Shown here piece by piece: positions 8,884-14,864 of a stretch of 20,862 bases of DNA. The DNA comes from an uncultured Collinsella sp. (GTDB lineage: Bacteria; Actinomycetota; Coriobacteriia; Coriobacteriales; Coriobacteriaceae): the NCBI GenBank assembly GCA_902475375.1, contig CABRZC010000029.1, positions 1 through 20,862 of the forward strand, written 5' to 3'. The stretch's first letter is position 1. Every line of letters begins with the position of its first letter. The notes under the pieces were generated by a model that saw only the letters and a program-made list of their open reading frames with translations, made no database searches and was not told the DNA's origin. Position numbers and translations under genes: made by a program.

Positions 8884-9285
8884 TTACAGGCGGTCCTTGT
8901 TCTCGGCCTTAACGGCGTGTGCCTGCTGAACAAAGAACAGGTCGTACACCACGATGACAAAGGCGACGATATTGACGGCGCTGCCGCCGAGCGCGGGAAG
9001 CGTGAGCGCGGCCTGCGCAATCGTGGCGATTGCGGCAACGATGCCGAGCTTAAACGCAGCATCCACCTGCGAAGGCTTGTTGGCGCCCTTGATGCCCGCA
9101 ACACCTGCGGCGAGATCGATGAGGCCCTTGGCGACCAGCACGACCGCGGCGAGCATGGCGTTCGACCCGTACGTGGAATCGAGGTTGCCGGTCGCGATGC
9201 CGGCGATTCCAATGACGAGACTGGCGATGCCCAGAACAAAATAAATCAGGGCAAGGATTTTGAGTGTCTTGCGAGCGGCGCTCAT
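8884..9285 (-). CDS. Small four-helix membrane protein of unknown function
   Basis: This 133-residue protein has four hydrophobic segments, about residues 7-30, 42-64, 74-97 and 100-119. The N-terminus (SAARK) and the C-terminus (KAENKDRL) are charged. No family motif was recognised; a generic DUF-type membrane protein is likely. The start at 9285 is chosen because AAAGGA lies eight bases upstream and the first helix follows at once. A longer in-frame version from 9444 has no ribosome binding site. A TACAAT box on the same strand (9354-9359) gives a 5' UTR of about 65 nt. Confidence 0.75.
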   Translation of the reverse strand: MSAARKTLKILALIYFVLGIASLVIGIAGIATGNLDSTYGSNAMLAAVVLVAKGLIDLAAGVAGIKGANKPSQVDAAFKLGIVAAIATIAQAALTLPALGGSAVNIVAFVIVVYDLFFVQQAHAVKAENKDRL

Positions 9286-9353
9286 AGCTGGTCCTTTCGA
9301 TGCGGGCGCGGAGAATCTGTCGCACCCAGGTTGCGGCACATATCGTGAAGCAC

Positions 9354-9359
9354 ATTGTA
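9354..9359 (-). promoter_or_regulatory. Candidate -10 box for the four-helix membrane protein gene
   Basis: TACAAT on the minus strand, 69 bases before the start. No good -35 is seen. The rest of 9286-9514 shows only a small hairpin (CTTTC and GGAAAG around 9413-9429). Confidence 0.4.
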
Positions 9360-9514
9360 GTTCAACGGGGCGATGCATGCGTTTGAAAGCGTCTCTTGCC
9401 TGTACGGTCCAACCTTTCAAAAAGGAAAGCTGGACGTAAGCCAAATCGATGGCAGCTAATGTGCGGCGCTGAGATGATGAGGTCGTAACAAGGAGCTGGT
9501 CTCAAGGAGGAGCC

Positions 9515-9658
9515 ATGATGTACGGAGCAGAGCAAGTGCGTGAGCCGCGGTCGTTGGGAAGGCGCATGAGTGATTCCGTGATCGCTGCCGTGTGCACGGG
9601 ATTGATGGCGGTGCTTTGCATTGGGATGCTGTGGGCCATGTCGCATGTGGGACAATAG
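9515..9658 (+). CDS. 47-residue single-helix membrane protein (unrecognised)
   Basis: An ATGATG start follows a strong AAGGAGG (9505-9511). The product opens MMYGAEQVREPRSLGRR and continues with one hydrophobic helix of about 23 residues (from SVIAAVC to LWAMS), then stops at 9656-9658. The positive residues before the helix predict an N-in, C-out orientation. No family is recognised. It lies 63 bp before the rsmJ-like gene on the same strand and could be cotranscribed with it. The strong ribosome binding site and clean TM pattern are the support; the short length leaves doubt. Confidence 0.6.
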   Translation: MMYGAEQVREPRSLGRRMSDSVIAAVCTGLMAVLCIGMLWAMSHVGQ

Positions 9659-9721
9659 CGGACGGTTGGGTGCTGGCATGAACGGCGCTCACGTATTCGT
9701 TTTGCTTGTTAAGGAGTGTCC

Positions 9722-10426
9722 ATGGGCGTCGCCGATCCCTTTTCTGTTGCTCGGGCCGCGGGGCTTGAGCTCGTGCGGACGTCCGAGGGCCTCACGCTCA
9801 CCGACGGCACGATGGAGCTGCGTGCCGATTTTAGCCGTATGCTTCCTCGGCTTAAGCAGGGCCGTCTGCAGCAAGAGCTGCTGGTAAAGGCTGCGCGCGC
9901 AAAAGGTACCGAGAGCCCATGGGCGATTGATGCCACAGCAGGCTTTGGCGAGGATTCGCTGCTGCTGGCGGCTGCGGGCTTTATCGTCGATCTATATGAA
10001 CAGGATTGCGTGATCGCGGCACTCCTCAAGGATGCCCTGGATCGCGCGGCAGATGATCCGGCACTTGCGACAGCTGTGGCCCGCATGCGCTTACATGCGG
10101 GCGAGGACAGCATTGCCGGCCTTCGCCATGTAGCTGAGCTGATCGGGCAGGGCGAGCTCGTGGCTCCCGACGTGGTGTATCTGGATCCCATGTTTCCCGA
10201 GCGCACCAAGAGTGCGGCGGTTAAAAAGAAGTTCCAACTCTTGCATCATCTGGAACAGCCGTGTGCCGATGAGGAGACGCTGGTCGAAGCAGCGTTTGCG
10301 GTGCACCCACGCAAGGTCGTTATCAAGCGGCCGGTGAAGGGGCCACTGCTTGCCGGCGTTAAGCCGAGCTATCAGCTTGCGGGCAAGGCCGTTCGTTACG
10401 ATGTTTTGGTGCCGCCGCGCCCGTAG
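9722..10426 (+). CDS. rsmJ: 16S rRNA (guanine-N2)-methyltransferase, RsmJ-like
   Basis: This is a 234-residue SAM-dependent methyltransferase. The SAM-binding loop DATAGFGEDS is at residues 70-79 and the catalytic-site motif YLDPMFP at 153-159, followed by KSAAVKKKFQLLH, the RsmJ (YhiQ) pattern. RsmJ methylates G1516 of E. coli 16S rRNA. AAGGAG (9711-9716) fixes the ATG at 9722; the GTG at 9716 overlaps that site and is rejected. No terminator is visible before the next, oppositely oriented gene. Confidence 0.88.
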   Translation: MGVADPFSVARAAGLELVRTSEGLTLTDGTMELRADFSRMLPRLKQGRLQQELLVKAARAKGTESPWAIDATAGFGEDSLLLAAAGFIVDLYEQDCVIAALLKDALDRAADDPALATAVARMRLHAGEDSIAGLRHVAELIGQGELVAPDVVYLDPMFPERTKSAAVKKKFQLLHHLEQPCADEETLVEAAFAVHPRKVVIKRPVKGPLLAGVKPSYQLAGKAVRYDVLVPPRP

Positions 10427-10474
10427 CTTGCGTGCGATGGCTGGTGCTCCGTCAGCGCCGTGTCGATGCGGGGT

Positions 10475-10771
10475 CTATTTCCAAGGGTGCGACGTCAGGT
10501 GCCACCCGCCGCAGTATTCGCATTTGTAGCAGGCCAAACCGCGCCGCCCGCGGTTTTCGCAGTCGGCCATAACGGCCTCGGCCTCGGCGCGCGTGTCGTA
10601 ACGGTTTTTGCGCTCGCACGACTCGTAGCGCCAGACTTCATCGCGCTTGGCGTCTAGGGCGTCGCGGCGCTCGTCCTCGCGCGCAAACAGGTCGCTCATG
10701 TCGCCGCCGGTGGCAGCGCCCAAAAACTCGCTTTTGGCCTTTGACCAAGCGGCTCGCTTTTTGCTCCCCAT
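10475..10771 (-). CDS. Small Cys-rich protein with a WHLT C-terminus
   Basis: This is a 98-residue basic protein. The C-terminal half has SCERKNRYDTRAEAEAVM followed by YKCEYCGGWHLTS, so Cys and His residues are arranged like a small zinc ribbon. Similar short proteins are known to me from actinobacteria and their phages, without function. The ATG at 10771 is preferred, with GGAGAGGGG about ten bases upstream. A TTG seven codons earlier would overlap that site. It is convergent with the rsmJ-like gene and divergent from the GNAT gene. Confidence 0.75.
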   Translation of the reverse strand: MGSKKRAAWSKAKSEFLGAATGGDMSDLFAREDERRDALDAKRDEVWRYESCERKNRYDTRAEAEAVMADCENRGRRGLACYKCEYCGGWHLTSHPWK

Positions 10772-10796
10772 CTGCTTCGCGCCCCTCTCCAAACGC

Positions 10797-10826
10797 TGGT
10801 ATCATTGCTCAATCAAAGTGATACCA
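10797..10826. promoter_or_regulatory. Inverted repeat between divergent genes (operator or promoter)
   Basis: TGGTATCA (10797-10804) and TGATACCA (10819-10826) are perfect 8-bp inverted repeats with 14 bp between. They sit midway between the divergent Cys-rich and GNAT genes. On the minus strand TTGGTA and TGATAC stand 17 bp apart, so the arms may also be promoter hexamers. Confidence 0.5.
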
Positions 10827-10848
10827 ATAAACGTGAGGTCGTCGCGTG

Positions 10849-11337
10849 ATGATCAGAAAAACCCTCGATACCGACATTCCCGCCGTCATGGCTATCTATG
10901 ACGCGGCCCGCGCCTTTATGCGCGCACATGGCAACGCCACGCAGTGGCCCGAGGGCACGCCTTCGGCCGAGCAACTGGCTGCCGATATTGCCGCCGTTGG
11001 CAGCTATGTGTGCGAAGTCGACGGTCGCGTGGTGGCGACGTTTGCCTTTTTACCGGGCCCGGACGAGTGCTATGACGCAATTGAGGACGGGCAATGGCGC
11101 AGCGACACTCCGTACGCCGTGCTGCATCGCGTGGCGTCGGATGGCACCACGCATGGCGTCGCAGCAGCGATGTTTGCCTTTGCCAAAGAGCGTGCCGATC
11201 ACCTGCGTATCGACACGCATCAAGACAACCTGCCCATGCAGGGTGCGAGCCTCAAGGCCGGATTTGAGCGCGCCGGCATCGTGTATGTGTCGGATGGTAC
11301 ACCGCGTGTTGCGTTTGACTGGCTGCGCGAGGCGTAA
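10849..11337 (+). CDS. GNAT-family N-acetyltransferase
   Basis: This is a 162-residue protein with the GNAT fold order: MIRKTLDTDIPAVMAIYDAA at the N-terminus, VCEVDGRVVATFAF as the central strands, an HRVASDGTTHGVAAAMFAFA segment in the acetyl-CoA-binding position, and IDTHQDNLPMQGASLKAGFE, a typical GNAT motif B. The substrate is unknown. The ATG at 10849 is preferred; a GTG at 10846 is better spaced from GAGG (10835-10838) and cannot be excluded. Confidence 0.88.
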   Translation: MIRKTLDTDIPAVMAIYDAARAFMRAHGNATQWPEGTPSAEQLAADIAAVGSYVCEVDGRVVATFAFLPGPDECYDAIEDGQWRSDTPYAVLHRVASDGTTHGVAAAMFAFAKERADHLRIDTHQDNLPMQGASLKAGFERAGIVYVSDGTPRVAFDWLREA

Positions 11338-11364
11338 GAGCGACGCCTCATATCAATAATTCAT

Positions 11365-11413
11365 GCGAACGAAACTGGCCCAGGTGGGTCATTTTCGTTC
11401 GCTGTGCTGTTTT
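11365..11413 (+). terminator. Long hairpin downstream of the GNAT gene
   Basis: GCGAACGAAA (11365-11374) and TTTCGTTCGC (11393-11402) form a perfect 10-bp stem. The loop itself can pair further (TGGCCCA with TGGGTCA). A weak T-run follows at 11410-11413. It lies 28 bases past the GNAT stop; it is probably a terminator, or another interspersed palindrome. Confidence 0.55.
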
Positions 11414-11500
11414 GAAAGCCGGCTTTCGCAAGGCGCGAACCTACGAAAATCGCCGCGCGGCAACACGGGGCGATGAGCTCGGTCGGGGGATAGGGCCCGC

Positions 11501-11529
11501 TTCGCCCGCCGGCCCGTAAATTGTATCAT
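11501..11529 (+). promoter_or_regulatory. Candidate promoter of the EF-G/Tet(M)-like GTPase gene
   Basis: TATCAT (11524-11529) is a good -10, with TTCGCC (11501-11506) 17 bp upstream as a poor -35. It lies about 60 bp before the start codon at 11590. Confidence 0.4.
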
Positions 11530-11589
11530 CCAGTGTGGAACGAGGGTGCCCGTTGCCGCGTGCGATGGGCTTGCAATAAGAGGAGAGCC

Positions 11590-13593
11590 ATGTCGAAGCA
11601 AGCGGTCGTTGGAATCTTGGCGCATGTCGATGCCGGCAAGACCACGCTGGCCGAGGCCATGCTGTTTAACGCGGGGCGCATTCGCAAGCGCGGCCGCGTT
11701 GACGATGGCGACTCGCATCTGGATACGAACGAGATTGAGCGTGAGCGTGGTATCACGATCTTCTCGTCGCAGGCCGTGCTCGACCATGGCGATACCCACG
11801 TCATGCTCGTGGATGCTCCCGGCCATGTCGATTTTTCTGCCGAGGCGGAGCGCACGCTGCGTGCCCTGGACTACGCGATTCTGGTGGTAGGCGCCAACGA
11901 TGGCGTGCAGGGGCATACCGAGACCCTGTGGCGCCTGCTCGCGCGCTATGACATCCCGACGTTCATCTATATCAACAAAATCGATTTGGAGAATCCCGGC
12001 CGCGATGTTTTGCTGACACAGCTTGGGCAGCGTCTTTCCGAAGGCTGCCTGGATGCCAGCGAACTGCTGGCGGGCGGCGCCGTTCAGGAGGACGCTGCCG
12101 CGTTAGACGAAGAAGCGCTCGAGGAGTTTTTTGAAGCGGGCGAGCTTTCTGTCGCAACGCTGTCGCGCATGGTTGCCGAGCGCAAGCTCTTTCCCTGCTT
12201 TGCCGGCTCGGCGCTCAAGGACCAAGGCGTGGACGAGCTGCTGGATGGCATATGCGCGCTGATGCGCGAACAGGCGTGGCTCCCGGAGTTTGCCGCGCGC
12301 GTCTATCGTGTCAGCCGCGGGGATCACGGCGAGCGTTTGGCTTGGGTTAAAGTGACCGGCGGCACGTTGCATGCCAAGCAGATGATTGACGGACGTTCCG
12401 GTGCCGAGGCATGGGAGCAGAAGGTCGATCAGGTACGCATCTATAACGGCGAGAAGTATGAGCTTGCCCAAGAAGTTGCTGCTGGCGGTATTTGTGCTGT
12501 GACGGGTCTTGCGCACGTTCGCCCAGGGGACGCCCTGGGCGCGGAGCCCGCGGGCGATGCGCCCGTCATCGCTCCGGTCCTCACCTATACGGTGCTTCCG
12601 GGCGAACACGATGTCCACGCGGTGTTCAAAGCGCTGACTGAGTTGGCGGACGAAGATCCCATGCTCGGCGTAAGCTGGAACACGCATCTTGAACAAATAC
12701 ATCTGCAGCTCATGGGGGCGGTGCAGCTCGAGGTCGTGCAGCGGGTGTTGGCCGATCGTTTTGGCCTTTCGGTTGCGTTTGAGTCTGGCGGCATTCTCTA
12801 TAAGGAGACTATTTCGCAGCCGGTCGAGGGCGTGGGCCACTTTGAGCCACTGCGCCACTATGCCGAGGTGCATCTGTGCCTGGAACCGTTGCCGGCGGGT
12901 TCGGGCGTGCAGTTTGGCACCGTGACCTCGACCGACGAGCTCGATCTTAACTGGCAGCGTCTGGCACTCACCAACGCCATGGAGCGCGATCACCTGGGCG
13001 TGCTGACCGGCTCGCCCATCACCGATGTGCGCATTACGCTCACGGGTGGCCGTGCACATGCCAAACACACCGAGGGCGGTGATTTTCGTCAGGCCACGTA
13101 CCGCGCGATTCGTCAGGGGCTCATGCAGGCGCGTGAGGCCGGCGCGACGGTGCTGTTGGAGCCGTGGTACCACTTTGAGGTTGAGGTGCCGGGGGAGTGC
13201 GTGGGCAGGGCGCTTTCGGATGTTACGCGCATGGGCGCCGAGTACGAGCCGCCGGCGATGGCGGGCGACCGGGCGAAGCTTGTGGGTCGCGTACCGGCAT
13301 CCGAGGTACAGGATTATGCGCTGGAGGTGGCTGCCTACACGAGCGGCCGCGGACATCTGTACCTGGAGTTCGCCGGTTATGCGGCATGCCATGATGCCGA
13401 GCGCGTCATCGAGAGGGCCGCCTATGAGCCCGAGGCCGATCTGCCCAACACGCCTGACTCGGTCTTTTGTTCTCACGGCGCCGGCTACACGGTCAAATGG
13501 TACGACGTGCCCGCCGCGGCACACGTAAAGATCGATCCCGCCACCTTCCGCCCCTATCGCCCCGCCGACGCGGAATTTTTCGGCCACATGTGA
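11590..13593 (+). CDS. EF-G/Tet(M)-like translational GTPase
   Basis: This is a 667-residue trGTPase with the full set of G motifs: AHVDAGKTT (residues 11-19), RERGITIF switch I, DAPGHVDF (75-82) and NKID (129-132). EF-G-like domains II-V follow. Overall it is closer to the ribosomal-protection proteins (Tet(M)/Tet(W), about 640 residues) than to EF-G, but the C-terminus (SVFCSHGAGYTVKWYDVP) differs from what I recall of Tet(M). It should therefore not be read as proven tetracycline resistance. AGAGGAG stands before the ATG at 11590. Its last codon and stop lie inside a palindromic repeat (13588-13618). Confidence 0.88.
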   Translation: MSKQAVVGILAHVDAGKTTLAEAMLFNAGRIRKRGRVDDGDSHLDTNEIERERGITIFSSQAVLDHGDTHVMLVDAPGHVDFSAEAERTLRALDYAILVVGANDGVQGHTETLWRLLARYDIPTFIYINKIDLENPGRDVLLTQLGQRLSEGCLDASELLAGGAVQEDAAALDEEALEEFFEAGELSVATLSRMVAERKLFPCFAGSALKDQGVDELLDGICALMREQAWLPEFAARVYRVSRGDHGERLAWVKVTGGTLHAKQMIDGRSGAEAWEQKVDQVRIYNGEKYELAQEVAAGGICAVTGLAHVRPGDALGAEPAGDAPVIAPVLTYTVLPGEHDVHAVFKALTELADEDPMLGVSWNTHLEQIHLQLMGAVQLEVVQRVLADRFGLSVAFESGGILYKETISQPVEGVGHFEPLRHYAEVHLCLEPLPAGSGVQFGTVTSTDELDLNWQRLALTNAMERDHLGVLTGSPITDVRITLTGGRAHAKHTEGGDFRQATYRAIRQGLMQAREAGATVLLEPWYHFEVEVPGECVGRALSDVTRMGAEYEPPAMAGDRAKLVGRVPASEVQDYALEVAAYTSGRGHLYLEFAGYAACHDAERVIERAAYEPEADLPNTPDSVFCSHGAGYTVKWYDVPAAAHVKIDPATFRPYRPADAEFFGHM

Positions 13594-13618
13594 CAAAGGG
13601 ACAGTCCCTTTGTCACAT
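13588..13618. repeat. GGGAC palindrome, copy A
   Basis: The 15-base arm ATGTGACAAAGGGAC is followed by a single A and its perfect reverse complement, a 31-bp palindrome. The stop codon (TGA, 13591-13593) and last Met codon of the GTPase gene lie in the left arm. Identical to copy C (17356) over the whole palindrome and matching copy B (14804) over the right arm. It could act as a transcript end or REP-like element; there is no long T-tract. Confidence 0.92.
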
Positions 13619-13620
13619 TC

Positions 13621-13652
13621 AGTTGGTATAACTCGGTATAAGTTGGTATAAC
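13621..13652 (+). promoter_or_regulatory. 10-bp-period direct repeats and promoter of ATPase gene 1
   Basis: AGTTGGTATA, ACTCGGTATA and AGTTGGTATA follow each other without a gap, and AGTTGGTATAAC recurs exactly 20 bp apart (13621 and 13641). TTGGTA (13623-13628) and TATAAC (13647-13652) also stand 18 bp apart like -35 and -10 boxes. The repeats lie 35 bp before the ATPase start. The helical spacing suggests cooperative protein binding at the promoter. Confidence 0.65.
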
Positions 13653-13686
13653 TATTACCAGCGTTTGCCAATCCGAGGGGGCCGAC

Positions 13687-14805
13687 ATGAATCCAAATCC
13701 CTTTAAGCCAACGGCTGGTAAGCGACCTCCGGTACTCATCGGTCGCGAGTCGGTCATCGAAGATTTTGAGGAAGGGCTCGATAACGGTGCCGGAGCGCCG
13801 GGCAGACTCATGCTCATTACAGGAAACCGCGGCTGTGGCAAAACAGTTCTCCTGCGGGAGCTGCAACGTCTGGCCAGTGAGCGCGGATGGGCGGTTGTCT
13901 CCGATTCCGCTTCGCTTGGCTTATGCGACCGCTTGGCCGACGCGCTTCGCTCGAATAAGCCCGTTGTGACGTCAATGGAGTTTGGCCCATCGTTTGGACG
14001 GATGTCGGTTGAGGCGGCGCGGGCAAAAGGCGAGACGTTGCGAGGGCTGGTCAACGAACGTCTCAAGAAACTCGGCCCAAGCAAGGGTATTCTGTTTGCG
14101 ATTGACGAGGCTCAATCGGCGTCTATTGAGGAGCTGGCGGCCCTCGCCGTTCTTTATCAGCAGGTGCTGGGAGATCAGGATGCTACGGGCTTGCCCGATG
14201 GCGACCAGCGTGGTCTTGCGCTGGTCTTTGCCGGCTTGCCCAGCATGGTTGACGATCTGCTCGAAGAGCCGAGCGTGACGTTTTTGCGGCGCGCCCAGCA
14301 GCGTACGTTGGGGGCGATTTCTTTGCCCCAGGTGCGCGATTCATATATCCAGACGGTCGAATGTGCTGGTCTTTGCATTGATACGGGGACGGCGGACCTT
14401 GCGGCGCACAAGAGCATGGGACATCCCTATATGGTTCAGCTGGTGGGATATTACATGTGGCGGTCTGCTGTCCGGCGTGGCTCGCAAGTCATTGAAAGGC
14501 GCGATGTCGAGGATGGCCATGCGGATGCCGTCTCCGAGTTCTACGAAGCGGTTGACGCGCCTCTGTATTACGGGCTGCGCAGTCCGCAGCGCCTCTTTAT
14601 CGAGGCCATGGCGGTTGACGAGGACAAGTCGACGCGCATGGCGGATATCATTGAGCGCTGCGACCGCACCCAGAGCTGGGCGAGTAAATATCGCGCAAGC
14701 CTAATTCGCGAGCGCGTCATCGAGGCTGCCGGATACGGCCTCGTCCGGTTTAGCGTGCCTATGCTGGGCGAGTACATTCGCGATCGCATTTTATGGCACG
14801 AGTAA
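13687..14805 (+). CDS. P-loop ATPase with winged-helix-like C-terminus (paralogue 1)
   Basis: This is a 372-residue AAA/STAND-type ATPase. An NPFKPTAGKRPPVLIGR leader precedes Walker A GNRGCGKT (residues 46-53) and Walker B ILFAIDEAQ (135-143). A conserved FLRRAQQ with preceding AGLP may hold the sensor or arginine finger. The end (from about residue 300) looks like a winged helix. It is clearly homologous to the protein at 17394-18494: both share NPF-x-P, Walker motifs, AGLP, FLRRAQQ, QLVGY and the C-terminal pattern. AGGGGG five bases upstream supports the start. Function is unknown; the architecture suggests a DNA-associated ATPase or regulator. Confidence 0.85.
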   Translation: MNPNPFKPTAGKRPPVLIGRESVIEDFEEGLDNGAGAPGRLMLITGNRGCGKTVLLRELQRLASERGWAVVSDSASLGLCDRLADALRSNKPVVTSMEFGPSFGRMSVEAARAKGETLRGLVNERLKKLGPSKGILFAIDEAQSASIEELAALAVLYQQVLGDQDATGLPDGDQRGLALVFAGLPSMVDDLLEEPSVTFLRRAQQRTLGAISLPQVRDSYIQTVECAGLCIDTGTADLAAHKSMGHPYMVQLVGYYMWRSAVRRGSQVIERRDVEDGHADAVSEFYEAVDAPLYYGLRSPQRLFIEAMAVDEDKSTRMADIIERCDRTQSWASKYRASLIRERVIEAAGYGLVRFSVPMLGEYIRDRILWHE

Positions 14806-14837
14806 TGTGGCATGAGGGACTGTCCCTTTGTCACATT
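14804..14837. repeat. GGGAC palindrome, copy B (degenerate left arm)
   Basis: The right arm GTCCCTTTGTCACATT (14822-14837) matches copies A and C. The left arm (AATGTGGCATGAGGGAC) has diverged, with a one-base insertion. It begins on the last two bases of the ATPase 1 stop codon and ends 27 bp before the UvrA-like start. Confidence 0.85.
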
Positions 14838-14864
14838 CGATCAATAGGAAGGGGAGCGGTGACA

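Noticed and set aside
11590..13593. Firm tet(M)/tet(W) resistance call
   Set aside because: The C-terminal region differs from what I recall of the characterised resistance proteins, so only family relatedness is claimed.
12103..13866. Long minus-strand open frame (587 codons)
   Set aside because: It is antisense to the EF-G-like GTPase, whose motifs are unmistakable. The translation has no recognisable domain.
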